Origin: Pseudomonas putida
Lineage (GTDB): Bacteria; Pseudomonadota; Gammaproteobacteria; Pseudomonadales; Pseudomonadaceae
DNA length: 64,000 nt
Direction: 5' to 3'
Assembly (NCBI RefSeq): GCF_001941965.1
Contig: NZ_MKZO01000010.1
Location: 1 to 64,000 of the forward strand
The position numbers and the translations under genes were made by a program. Below the pieces are notes generated by a model. It saw only the letters and a program-made list of their open reading frames with translations, ran no database searches and was not told where the DNA came from. Positions 23,768-32,284 of the stretch are shown piece by piece (the stretch's first letter is position 1; each line of letters starts with the position of its first letter).

Positions 23768-24691
23768 TCACCGAGTCCCGGTCATCTCGCCTTCGACCAC
23801 CGGCACCTGCGGCGCCTTGCGCCACTGCGGAATGCCGATCAGCACCACGGCGCCGATGATCACCGCCATGGCCAGGCACTCCTCGGCGCCGATCTCTTCA
23901 CCGGCGAACAGGATCCCCAGCATCACGGCTACCGCCGGGTTGACGTAGGCATAGCTGGTGGCTGCCGCAGGGCGCACATGCTTGAGCAGGTACATGTAGG
24001 CGCTGAAGGCGATGATCGAGCCGAACACCACCAGGTAGGCCAGCGCGCCCCAGCCAGCGGCGGTGGGCATCTGGGTCAGGCGTTCGCCGCTGAAGAAGCT
24101 ACCGGCCAGCAGGACCAAGCCGCCCACCAGCATTTCCGCGGCACTGGCCATCGGCCCCTGGGGCAGCGGCAGGCTCTTGCTCCACACCGAGCCGAAGGCC
24201 CAGGAAGCCGCAGCGAACAGGATCAGCGCCGCACCCATGGGGCTGGCCTGCAGGTTGGAGCCGAGGTTGAGCAGGCCGATACCGGCCAGGCCCATGAAGA
24301 TCCCGGCCCATTCCAGACGGGTATTGCGATGGCCCCAGAACAGGCCGAACAGCAAGGTGAACAGCGGCACGGTCGCCACCGCCAGCGTCGCGACGCCCGA
24401 GGCGACCCCGGCATGCTCGGCCACGGTCACGCCACCGTTACCGCAACTGAGCAGGAGAAAGCCGATCGCCCCCGCCGCCTTCCATTGCTGCCAGGTCGGC
24501 GCCGGCACCCCGCGCCAGCGCAGGAAGCCGTACATCAGGCCGCCGGCGATGATGAAGCGGAATCCGGCCATCAGCATCGGCGGCCAGGACTCCACGCCGA
24601 TACGGATGGCCAGGTAGGTAGACCCCCAGACCAGATACAACGCGAGAAAGGCACCGATCAACATCCAGGTAGAACGACGGGAGGCAGGCAT
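23768..24691 (-). CDS. EamA/DMT family exporter (YedA-like)
   Basis: A 307-residue inner-membrane protein with ten predicted helices in two EamA repeats. The first repeat opens with LYLVWGSTYLAIRIGVESWPP, typical of the YedA/RhtA-like subgroup that exports amino acids or metabolites. It is divergent from an Lrp/AsnC-type regulator with about 140 AT-richer bases between, so regulation by that protein is likely. Substrate not identifiable. Confidence 0.87.
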   Translation of the reverse strand: MPASRRSTWMLIGAFLALYLVWGSTYLAIRIGVESWPPMLMAGFRFIIAGGLMYGFLRWRGVPAPTWQQWKAAGAIGFLLLSCGNGGVTVAEHAGVASGVATLAVATVPLFTLLFGLFWGHRNTRLEWAGIFMGLAGIGLLNLGSNLQASPMGAALILFAAASWAFGSVWSKSLPLPQGPMASAAEMLVGGLVLLAGSFFSGERLTQMPTAAGWGALAYLVVFGSIIAFSAYMYLLKHVRPAAATSYAYVNPAVAVMLGILFAGEEIGAEECLAMAVIIGAVVLIGIPQWRKAPQVPVVEGEMTGTR

Positions 24692-24834
24692 GGGGGGCTC
24701 GAATTTGAGTAGTTGTGGCGCTATTTTAAAAAGCTTCACCGGTAAAATTAAGTTTCAAAAAACGCTTATCGAGCACCTGGACTTTCGAAAAAACGGATCT
24801 ACCAGGCCTTTTCCTTCTTTTTCACAAGACGACC

Positions 24835-25284
24835 ATGGACAAGTACGACCGCATGCTTCTCGCCGCCCTTCTCGACAACGGCCGCGCCTCCTTCGCCCAG
24901 CTCGCGCGCACGGTCAACCTGTCCGCGCCGGCGGTGGCGGAACGGGTGGCGAAGCTGGAATCCAGCGGGGTGATCACCGGCTACCAGGCCAAGGTCGACA
25001 TGAGCAAGATCGGCCTGCCGATCCAGTGCGTGATCGAGTTGCGCCTGGCCAGTCACGGCAACCAGCAGGCCTACGAAGCCCTGACGCAGATTCCCCAGCT
25101 CACCGAATGCCATCGGGTCACCGGTGATCCGTGCGTGATCATGCAGGCGGCGGTGGGCTCGATGCCGGAGCTGGAAGAGCTGATCAACCGGGTGGCGCAG
25201 TTCGGCTTCAGCAAGACCTCGATCATCCTCTCCAGCGCCGTGGAGCGGCGGGTGCCCCTGGCGCAGCTGGAGAAGAAGACTTAA
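24835..25284 (+). CDS. Lrp/AsnC family transcriptional regulator
   Basis: A 149-residue Lrp-type protein: DNA-binding N-terminus (MDKYDRMLLAALLDNGR) and RAM domain (CHRVTGDPCVIMQAAVGSMPELE). It is divergent from the EamA exporter and probably its regulator. Its stop codon overlaps the 3' end of the convergent exonuclease gene by four bases. Confidence 0.9.
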   Translation: MDKYDRMLLAALLDNGRASFAQLARTVNLSAPAVAERVAKLESSGVITGYQAKVDMSKIGLPIQCVIELRLASHGNQQAYEALTQIPQLTECHRVTGDPCVIMQAAVGSMPELEELINRVAQFGFSKTSIILSSAVERRVPLAQLEKKT

Positions 25285-25886
25285 CGGTACTTGATCAGGG
25301 TTTCGCGGATTTTCGCGGCGGGGACTTTCTGCAGGCGGCAGAGGAAGGAATGCGACAGTTCCTGGATGCCGTGGGTCTGACGCAGCTCGCCGACCAGGTG
25401 TTGCAGGAGGTTGGCGGCCATCTCGGCATCGGCCATCGCCCGGTGCGCAGTGCCGGTGTCCGGCAGGCCGGCCCAGCGGGTCAGGGTGCCGAGCTTGTGG
25501 TTCGGCGCCGCCGGCAGCAGGCGCCGCGACAGCAGCAGGGAACAGGCGAAGGACTGGCTGCGGTTGCGGCCGATACGGCTCAGTTCGTAGTCCCAGAACT
25601 TCTGGTCGAAGGCGGCGTTGTGCGCCAGCAGCGGCGTGCTGCCGACGAACTCGGCGACTTCGTTCATCACCCGCTCCACCGGTGGTGCGCTGCGCAGCAT
25701 GGCGGTGGTGATGCCGGTCAGCCCGGCGACGAAGGCCGGCACCGGCACCCCGGCGTTCATCAGGCTCTGGTAGCGCTCGACGATGCGGCCCTGCTCCAGC
25801 ATCACCACCGCCACCTCGGTGGCGCGGCAACCGGCGCCGGGCGTGATGCCGGTGGTTTCAAAGTCGATGACAGCGATACGTTCCAC
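25281..25886 (-). CDS. DnaQ-like 3'-5' exonuclease
   Basis: A 201-residue DEDDh exonuclease resembling the proofreading subunits DnaQ/PolC. Catalytic motifs are Exo I DFETTG at residues 8-13, Exo II HNAAFD, and Exo III HRAMADAE. It is a stand-alone enzyme, not fused to a polymerase, possibly acting in DNA repair or RNA trimming. It starts 10 bases after the stop of the NYN-domain gene, so the two nucleases form a small operon. Confidence 0.9.
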   Translation of the reverse strand: MERIAVIDFETTGITPGAGCRATEVAVVMLEQGRIVERYQSLMNAGVPVPAFVAGLTGITTAMLRSAPPVERVMNEVAEFVGSTPLLAHNAAFDQKFWDYELSRIGRNRSQSFACSLLLSRRLLPAAPNHKLGTLTRWAGLPDTGTAHRAMADAEMAANLLQHLVGELRQTHGIQELSHSFLCRLQKVPAAKIRETLIKYR

Positions 25887-25895
25887 GAAAAAACC

Positions 25896-26375
25896 TCAGT
25901 GTTTGAGCAGCAGCGCGCCTTCGATGGGCACATAGCGGGAAGCGGCGCGGATCAGCGAATGCGCGGTCAGGCCGGGAACGCCATAGGCCACGGCCTCGAC
26001 GCCATGGCGCTGGATCACCCGTTCCAGGAGCAGGTCGAAATCACCGTCGCCGGAAGCCAGGACCACCTGGTCGACCCGGGGGGCGGCGTCGACCACGTCG
26101 AGGGTGATGCCCACGTCCCAGTCGCCCTTGGCGGAGCCGTCGGCACGCTGGATATAGGGCTTGAGCTTCACGGTGAACCCGAGGTTGCGCAGGATCTGCT
26201 GGAACTGCTGCTGCTTGGCGTCGCCACGGTCGATGGCGTAGGCGAAGGCTTCGACGATCTCGCCGTCACGGCTCACATCGGCCCAGAACGCGGCGTAGTT
26301 GAAATGGCAGCCATAGGCCTGGCGCACGGTGTAGTAGAGGTTCTGGACATCGACGAACAGCGCGATTTTCTTCAC
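25896..26375 (-). CDS. NYN domain protein (LabA/DUF88-like)
   Basis: A 159-residue PIN-fold protein. The NYN signature is present: acidic VDVQNLYYT near the N-terminus, SAKGDWDVGITLD, and the ASGDGDFDLLLERV motif that supplies metal-binding aspartates. Such proteins are predicted ribonucleases. The GTG start at 26375 is favoured because GGAGG lies a few bases upstream, better than an upstream in-frame ATG. Co-directional with the DnaQ-like exonuclease. Confidence 0.85.
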   Translation of the reverse strand: MKKIALFVDVQNLYYTVRQAYGCHFNYAAFWADVSRDGEIVEAFAYAIDRGDAKQQQFQQILRNLGFTVKLKPYIQRADGSAKGDWDVGITLDVVDAAPRVDQVVLASGDGDFDLLLERVIQRHGVEAVAYGVPGLTAHSLIRAASRYVPIEGALLLKH

Positions 26376-26451
26376 TAAACCCCTCCTTCGAGACCGGGCC
26401 TTGGGTGGCAAAGGGGGGGAGTATGACATGCCGGGAGGCTTGCAGTGGATT

Positions 26452-26543
26452 CGAGGGCCTCATCGCTGGCAAGCCAGCTCCCACAGTGACCGCATGCACC
26501 GCCGGACCTGTGGGAGCTGGCTTGCCAGCGATGAGGCCCTCAA
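26452..26543. repeat. Inverted REP pair
   Basis: Head-to-head REP copies flanked by GAGGGCC/GGCCCTC, between two co-directional genes on the minus strand. Confidence 0.9.
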
Positions 26544-26558
26544 GAGCAACGAAGATCC

Positions 26559-27251
26559 TCAGACGTAATCATCGTCCGAGAAGAACCCGCCACCCTCATC
26601 GCCATAACTGCTGCTGTCATCCGCTACATACCGCTGGCTGTCATCATTCCAGCCGCCACCCTGGTCATTGACCTGGGCCGGCTCTTCCTTGATGACCTCG
26701 ACGATCTCCTCCGGCTGCGAGTTGTGATGGAACAGGCTGCTGATCCCCTGCGCCAGCATCACGCCACCGGCGACACCGGCTGCGGTCTGCAATGCCCCCC
26801 CAAGGAAGCTGCTGGCGCCACTGCGCGCGGGTGCGGCTTGCTGCGCAGGTGGAGCTCCCCAGTTGGACTGCGGCGCCACACCCGGACCATCGCGCCAGCC
26901 GCCACTGCTCGAAGGCGCAGGCGCAGGAGCAGGTGCCGCCGCCGGCCGTGGACTGGACGACCCGAAGATGCTCGACAGGAACCCGCCGCTGCCTTGTTGC
27001 TGCGGCGCCGGTGCGGCGGCCTTGGCCTGCGCCAACTCCGCCTGCAACTGGCGATTCTGTTCGTCCATGCGCTTGAGCGCCGCTTCCTGGACCAGGATCG
27101 CCTGGGCCATGTAGTAAGGAGCCGCCGCATGCTGCTGAACAAGCCCGGCGATATGCGCCTGGGCCTGGGCGTCGCGCGGGGCGCCTTCGGCCTCGGCCTG
27201 GCGCAGCCTGGTGAACAGGCCTTCGATCAGGGTTTGCTCTTCGTGGTTCAT
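26559..27251 (-). CDS. DUF2076 domain protein
   Basis: A 230-residue protein of the DUF2076 family. The N-terminal 80 residues are helical (MNHEEQTLIEGLFTRLRQAE), followed by a long low-complexity region rich in Ala, Pro, Gln and Ser, a glycine/alanine hydrophobic segment (FLGGALQTAAGVAGGVMLAQG), and an acidic C-terminus. It resembles periplasmic ligand-binding sensor-like proteins by name only; function unknown. RBS AGAGAGG is placed before ATG 27251. Confidence 0.8.
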   Translation of the reverse strand: MNHEEQTLIEGLFTRLRQAEAEGAPRDAQAQAHIAGLVQQHAAAPYYMAQAILVQEAALKRMDEQNRQLQAELAQAKAAAPAPQQQGSGGFLSSIFGSSSPRPAAAPAPAPAPSSSGGWRDGPGVAPQSNWGAPPAQQAAPARSGASSFLGGALQTAAGVAGGVMLAQGISSLFHHNSQPEEIVEVIKEEPAQVNDQGGGWNDDSQRYVADDSSSYGDEGGGFFSDDDYV

Positions 27252-27390
27252 GACGCGACCTCTCTGGATTACCGGTTGCAGTGAAGATTGGGACAAGCAT
27301 GGCGCTTTCAAGCATCCCAGCCCATGAAACTTTGTTCAGGTTCTGCCCCTGAGCTAAAGTGACGCCTGCTTTGGACTTCGAAATCGACCC

Positions 27391-28056
27391 ATGAATCCGC
27401 TCACCGTTCTGCGCGACTCCCTGTACTTCTTCCGCCGCCACCTGGTCAGCATCGCCGGGCTGTGCCTGCCGCTGGTGATCCTCGAGGCGCTGGCCGTCCA
27501 GTTGCTCTACGGCCAACTGGGCAAGGATGCCTCGATGGGCTACGGCCTGCTGGTCGGCCTGCTGTTCTATCCGCTGTACAGCGCCGCGCTGATCCTCTAC
27601 CTCGACGCCCGCAGCGACGGCCACGAGCCGCTCAAGCGCAACCTGCTGGCCCGCGCCCTGCAGCTCTGGCCGTCGTTCGCCCTGCTGGTGGCGCTCAGTT
27701 CGCTGCTGATCATGTTCGGCATCTCGCTGTTCATCCTCCCGGGCATCTGGGTGATGACCAACCTGGTGTTCGCCGAATACCTGCTGGTGCTGCGCGGCAT
27801 GGCGCCGATCGCGGCCATGCGCGAGAGCTTCCAGATGGTCCGCGGCAACTTCTGGCACATCCTCATCTGCATGCTCGGGGTGATGGCGCCGCTGTGGCTG
27901 ATCAGCGGCATCACCCTGGGGCTGCTGCCCGAGGAAGTGAACCCGGTCCTGGAACTGCTGGTCAGTGTGTTCAACAGCTTCCTGCAACTGTTCAGCACCG
28001 TGGTCCTGTTCCGCCTGTACATGCTGGTCAGCGAGGCGCCAGCGGCACGTTCCTGA
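27391..28056 (+). CDS. YciC-family inner-membrane protein
   Basis: A 221-residue polytopic membrane protein (about six helices) similar in pattern to E. coli YciC/UPF0259. It starts MNPLTVLRDSLYFFRRHL, typical of the family. A neighbouring nuclease/phosphatase-fold gene starts 46 bases downstream. Function is not established; a general role in the cell envelope is possible. Confidence 0.75.
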   Translation: MNPLTVLRDSLYFFRRHLVSIAGLCLPLVILEALAVQLLYGQLGKDASMGYGLLVGLLFYPLYSAALILYLDARSDGHEPLKRNLLARALQLWPSFALLVALSSLLIMFGISLFILPGIWVMTNLVFAEYLLVLRGMAPIAAMRESFQMVRGNFWHILICMLGVMAPLWLISGITLGLLPEEVNPVLELLVSVFNSFLQLFSTVVLFRLYMLVSEAPAARS

Positions 28057-28102
28057 ACACGGCGGCTATGCTCAACCGTCTACCCTGACCCGTGCGAGCC
28101 CG

Positions 28103-29185
28103 ATGACCCGACTACTGCGCAATGTTTTGCTGTCCTTGCTGCTGATCGCCATCCTGCTCTGGCTGCTGGCCTCCCAGGCCGGTTGGCGGCCGGAGCTACT
28201 GGAAGACCTGCCGGTCGCCTGCACCGGCCCCGGCACCCCGCTGGTGCCGGGCCAGCCGTTGAAGGTGATGACCTGGAACGTGCAGTACCTGGCGGGCAAG
28301 CGCTATGTGTTCTGGTACGACGAAGCCCGTGGCGACGACACCCGCCCCACCGATGAAGACCTCGCCTTCAACCTCGATGAAGTCGCCCGGGTGATCCGTG
28401 CCGAGCAGCCGGACCTGGTCCTGCTCCAGGAGCTGGACAACAACGCCAAGGCCAGCGACTACCAGGACCAGCTCGCCCTCCTCCGCGAACGCCTCGCCGA
28501 CCTCTATCCCTGCGCCGTCCAGGCCTATGACTGGAAGGCCGAGTTCGTGCCGGATACGCATATCGCCGGGAGTGTCGGGCGGACGCTGGCAACCCTCAGT
28601 CGTTATCCGATCCAGCGGGCGCAGCGGATGCAGTTGCCGCTGGCATCGGACAATGTCCTGAACCGCCTGCTCAAGCCACAGCCGGCGGTACTGGTCAGTT
28701 ATCTGCAGATGGGTGAAGGGCAACTGGCGGTGATGAATACCCGGCTGGGCAAGCATGAAGCGGGCAGCGATGTGCAACTGCGGCAGGTGCAGGCGCTGGA
28801 GAAGATGGTCGATCAGTTCGAACGCCAGGGCACGCCATGGCTGTTGGGCGGGGATTTCAACCTGTTGCCGCTGGGGCAGTACCGAAGGTTGAAGCCGGAG
28901 CAGCAGCCGTTGTATTCGGCTGATAGCGAGCTGCATCTGTTGTGGGACAAGTACCCGATGATTCCGGCGAATGCCGAGGCGACGGGGGCGGATCGGGAGA
29001 AGTGGTTGACCCACTTCCCGAATGATCCGAGGTTGGAGGGGCCGGACCGGACGCTGGATTATCTGTTCCACAGTCCCAAGCTGCGGCGGGTGGAGGCTGA
29101 GGTGTTGCAGCAGGATACCCTGGAGATCTCGGATCATTTGCCGGTGAGTGCCCGGCTTTTGTTGCCTGTTCCTCCTCAATCCTGA
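28103..29185 (+). CDS. Endonuclease/exonuclease/phosphatase family protein
   Basis: A 360-residue EEP-superfamily hydrolase preceded by a membrane anchor or uncleaved signal (LLLIAILLWLLASQAGW at 9-25). Catalytic features are TWNVQYL, LLQELDNN (metal Glu), GGDFNLLP and ISDHLPV near the end (Asp-His). Periplasm-facing members act on phospholipids, nucleic acids or sugar phosphates, so activity is a phosphodiesterase of unknown substrate. The ATG 28103 start gives the membrane segment. Confidence 0.85.
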   Translation: MTRLLRNVLLSLLLIAILLWLLASQAGWRPELLEDLPVACTGPGTPLVPGQPLKVMTWNVQYLAGKRYVFWYDEARGDDTRPTDEDLAFNLDEVARVIRAEQPDLVLLQELDNNAKASDYQDQLALLRERLADLYPCAVQAYDWKAEFVPDTHIAGSVGRTLATLSRYPIQRAQRMQLPLASDNVLNRLLKPQPAVLVSYLQMGEGQLAVMNTRLGKHEAGSDVQLRQVQALEKMVDQFERQGTPWLLGGDFNLLPLGQYRRLKPEQQPLYSADSELHLLWDKYPMIPANAEATGADREKWLTHFPNDPRLEGPDRTLDYLFHSPKLRRVEAEVLQQDTLEISDHLPVSARLLLPVPPQS

Positions 29186-29200
29186 TCCATGCTTTTCAGG

Positions 29201-29299
29201 GTTCTTTCGGGCCCTATCGCTGGCAAGCCAGCTCCCACAGGTCCGGCGGTGCACGCGGTCCCTGTGGGAGCTGGCTTGCCAGCGATGAGGCCCGAAAGA
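29201..29299. repeat. Inverted REP pair
   Basis: Head-to-head REP copies with extended flanks (TCTTTCGGGCCC/GGGCCCGAAAGA) between convergent genes. Confidence 0.9.
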
Positions 29300-29316
29300 G
29301 CAACCTCACTGTCGGA

Positions 29317-30639
29317 TCAGTACTGCTGCCCCGGAACCCAACTGGTCCCCGCCAGCGGTACCCGGGCCATCGCCGCCGCTTCCACGGTCAGCGCCACCAG
29401 GTCTTCCGGATCGAGGTTGTGCAGGTGCGACTTGCCACACGCCCGGGCCATGGTCTGCGCTTCCAGCACCAGCACCCGCAGGTAATTGGCCAGGCGACGC
29501 CCCGCCTCCACCGGATCAAGACGCTTGGACAGCTCCGGATCCTGGGTGGTAATGCCCGCCGGGTCACGACCGTTCTGCCAGTCATCGTAGAAGCCCGCCG
29601 CCGAACCGATCTTCTTCAGTTCGTCATCCAGGCGCGGATGGTTGTCGCCCAACGCCACCAGTGCCGCCGTACCGATCGCCACCGCATCTGCGCCCAGCGC
29701 CATGGCCTTGGCCACGTCCGCACCGTTGCGGATACCACCGGACACGATCAGCTGGACCTTGCGGTGCATGCCCATCTCCTGCAGCGCCTGCACGGCCTGC
29801 GGAATGGCCGGCAGGATCGGGATCCCCACGTGTTCGATAAACACTTCCTGGGTCGCCGCGGTACCACCTTGCATGCCATCGAGCACAATCACATCGGCCC
29901 CGGCCTTCACCGCCAGCTTGACGTCGTAGTACGGGCGGCTGGCACCGATCTTCACGTAGATTGGCTTTTCCCAGTCAGTGATCTCACGCAGTTCGGCGAT
30001 CTTGATCGCCAGGTCGTCCGGGCCGGTCCAGTCCGGGTGACGGCAGGCGCTGCGCTGGTCGACACCGATCGGCAGGGTGCGCATGCCAGCCACGCGCTCG
30101 GTGACCTTCATGCCCAGCAGCATGCCGCCGCCGCCCGGCTTGGCGCCCTGGCCGAGGACGATCTCGATGGCGTCGGCCTTGCGCAGGTCATCCGGGTTCA
30201 TGCCGTAGCGCGACGGCAGGTATTGGTAGACCAGGTGCTGCGACTGCCCACGCTCTTCCGGGGTCATGCCGCCGTCGCCGGTGGTGGTGCTGGTGCCGGC
30301 GATGCTGGCGCCACGACCGAGCGCTTCCTTGGCGTTGGCCGACAGCGCGCCGAAGCTCATGCCGGCGATGGTCACCGGGATCTTCAGGTGGATCGGCTTC
30401 TTGGCGAAGCGGGTGCCGAGGACCACGTCGGTACCGCATTTCTCGCGGTAGCCTTCCAGCGGATAGCGCGACACCGAGGCGCCGAGCAGCAGCAGGTCGT
30501 CGAAGTGCGGCAGCTTGCGCTTGGTGCCGCCGCCACGAATGTCATAGATGCCGGTCTCGGCTGCGCGCTGGATTTCCTGGATGGTCAGGCGATCGAAGGT
30601 GGCCGATTCGCGCAGCACGGGAGTGTTTTTTTCGCTCAT
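29317..30639 (-). CDS. mgsC: N-methylglutamate synthase subunit C (FMN glutamate-synthase domain)
   Basis: A 440-residue protein equal to the FMN-binding domain of glutamate synthase. Key parts are the TIM-barrel start AGMSFGALSANAKEALG, the flavin-site segment GAKPGGGGMLLG, and LDGMQGGTAATQE. It is the last gene of gmaS-mgsA-mgsB-mgsC. In methylotrophs this subunit forms N-methyl-L-glutamate from gamma-glutamylmethylamide and a 2-oxo acid acceptor together with MgsA and MgsB. The role is assigned mainly from the complete gene set around it; alone it could be any GltB-like protein. Confidence 0.85.
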   Translation of the reverse strand: MSEKNTPVLRESATFDRLTIQEIQRAAETGIYDIRGGGTKRKLPHFDDLLLLGASVSRYPLEGYREKCGTDVVLGTRFAKKPIHLKIPVTIAGMSFGALSANAKEALGRGASIAGTSTTTGDGGMTPEERGQSQHLVYQYLPSRYGMNPDDLRKADAIEIVLGQGAKPGGGGMLLGMKVTERVAGMRTLPIGVDQRSACRHPDWTGPDDLAIKIAELREITDWEKPIYVKIGASRPYYDVKLAVKAGADVIVLDGMQGGTAATQEVFIEHVGIPILPAIPQAVQALQEMGMHRKVQLIVSGGIRNGADVAKAMALGADAVAIGTAALVALGDNHPRLDDELKKIGSAAGFYDDWQNGRDPAGITTQDPELSKRLDPVEAGRRLANYLRVLVLEAQTMARACGKSHLHNLDPEDLVALTVEAAAMARVPLAGTSWVPGQQY

Positions 30640-30659
30640 GGGAATGTCCTCGACGCGGA

Positions 30660-31334
30660 TCAGTACGCGGATGCGTTATCGACTTTGAAGTTGTACAGCT
30701 GGCGTGCCGAGCCGTAGCGCTTGAAGCTCGCCGGGTCTTCCGGGAAGCCGGCGCGATTGAGCAGCTCGGCCAGTTCGGCCAGGTGCTCGGCGCGCATTTC
30801 CTTCTCGATGCAGTCCGAACCCAGCGACTTGACCTCGCCCTTCACGTAGATGCGGGTCTCGTACAGCGAGTCGCCGAGGGCGTCGCCCGCATCGCCGCAC
30901 ACCACCAGGCGACCGGCCTGGGCCATGAAGCAGCTCATATGGCCGATGCTGCCGCCGACCACGATGTCGACACCCTTCATGGAAATCCCGCAACGGGCAC
31001 CGGCATCGCCTTCGATCACCAGCAGACCGCCATGAGCGGTGGCGCCGGCCGCCTGGGAGGCGCTGCCTTTGACCCGCACCGAGCCGGACATCATGTTTTC
31101 CGCCACGCCCACGCCGACGTTGCCGTGCACGGTGATGCTGGCCTTCTGGTTCATCCCCGCGCAGTAGTAGCCGGCATGCCCCTCGATATCGATGCTGACG
31201 GCCTGGTTCAGGCCCACCGCCAGGTTGTGCTTGCCGTCCGGGTGGGTGACCACCCACTCGCGGTCCTGCACGTCACCGTGCAGGGTCTGGTTCAGTTCAC
31301 GCACCGAGGCGCTGGACAGGTCGATGGTTTTCAT
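30660..31334 (-). CDS. mgsB: N-methylglutamate synthase subunit B (GXGXG domain)
   Basis: A 224-residue protein with the right-handed beta-helix GXGXG repeat found at the C-terminus of glutamate synthase and in formylmethanofuran dehydrogenase subunit C: NVGVGVAENMMSGSVRVKG, VVGGSIGHMS, VVCGDAGDALGDS. It matches the middle domain separated as a subunit in N-methylglutamate synthase. The ATG at 31334 has GAGGAG eight bases before it and is 11 bases after the mgsA stop. Confidence 0.87.
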   Translation of the reverse strand: MKTIDLSSASVRELNQTLHGDVQDREWVVTHPDGKHNLAVGLNQAVSIDIEGHAGYYCAGMNQKASITVHGNVGVGVAENMMSGSVRVKGSASQAAGATAHGGLLVIEGDAGARCGISMKGVDIVVGGSIGHMSCFMAQAGRLVVCGDAGDALGDSLYETRIYVKGEVKSLGSDCIEKEMRAEHLAELAELLNRAGFPEDPASFKRYGSARQLYNFKVDNASAY

Positions 31335-31345
31335 ATGAATGCTCC

Positions 31346-32245
31346 TCAGGCACGTTCCCAGATGTACATGGTGGCGGGTTCGGGTTCCCACACTTTGGCT
31401 TTGTCGATGCCTGGCAGGCTGGCCAGGGCCTGGTATTCGGAGGCCATGGCGACGTAGTCGTCGGTTTCGGCGAGGATCGCCGGCTTGCAGGCGATCGGGT
31501 CGCGGATCACGGCAAAGCCGTTGCGGGTGCCGATGGCGAAGGTGAAGAAGCCGTCGAGGTCTTCCAGGGACTTGTCCAGGGCCTCTTTCAGCGAGTCGCC
31601 CTGGCGCAGGCGCCAGGTCAGGTAGCCGGCGGCAACTTCGGTGTCGTTGTCGGTCTCGAAGGTGATGCCTTCGCGCTTGAGTTCCTGGCGCAGGCGGAAG
31701 TGGTTGGACAGCGAGCCGTTGTGCACCAGGCACAGGTCGGCGCCGGTGGAGAACGGGTGGCTGCCTTCCATGGTCACGGCGCTTTCGGTGGCCATGCGGG
31801 TGTGGCCGATGATGTGGCTGCCCTTCATGCCGGCCAGGCCGAAGCGCTCGGAGATCTCCCGCGGCAGGCCCATGCCCTTGAGGATCTCGATGCTCTGCCC
31901 GGCGCTCATGATGCGCACGTCCGGGGCCAGCTCGGCGAGGGCCGCGCGCACCGGCTCTTCGGCGCTGTGGGCCTTGAGCACGGCGGCGCTGGCGTTCTGG
32001 AACCAGTCCAGGGAGCAGCCGAGGCGGCCTTCCAGCTCGCCCATCAGTTTTTTCCAGTCGTAGCCGACGTCGCCGGCCTGCAGGGTCAGCTTGACCCAGC
32101 CATCGGCCACTTCATCGCCGTAGATGGCGAAGCCGGCGCTGTCCGGGCCGCGATCGGTCATGGCTTCGAGCATGGGTTCGAACAGTTTGCCGAGCTGGCT
32201 TTCGAGCTCAGGCTTCTTCAGGTACAGACCTACGATTCCGCACAT
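31346..32245 (-). CDS. mgsA: N-methylglutamate synthase subunit A (class II glutamine amidotransferase)
   Basis: A 299-residue Ntn-type amidotransferase. After removal of Met1 the N-terminal nucleophile is Cys2 (MCGIVGLY), and the family motifs RGPDSAGFAIYG and NGSLSNH are present. In this pathway it would release methylamine, rather than ammonia, from gamma-glutamylmethylamide and channel it to MgsC. It lies between gmaS and mgsB in one operon. Confidence 0.88.
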   Translation of the reverse strand: MCGIVGLYLKKPELESQLGKLFEPMLEAMTDRGPDSAGFAIYGDEVADGWVKLTLQAGDVGYDWKKLMGELEGRLGCSLDWFQNASAAVLKAHSAEEPVRAALAELAPDVRIMSAGQSIEILKGMGLPREISERFGLAGMKGSHIIGHTRMATESAVTMEGSHPFSTGADLCLVHNGSLSNHFRLRQELKREGITFETDNDTEVAAGYLTWRLRQGDSLKEALDKSLEDLDGFFTFAIGTRNGFAVIRDPIACKPAILAETDDYVAMASEYQALASLPGIDKAKVWEPEPATMYIWERA

Positions 32246-32284
32246 GGCGTTGTCTCCTTGGGGCAGTTGAATCGGGAATTCGGA

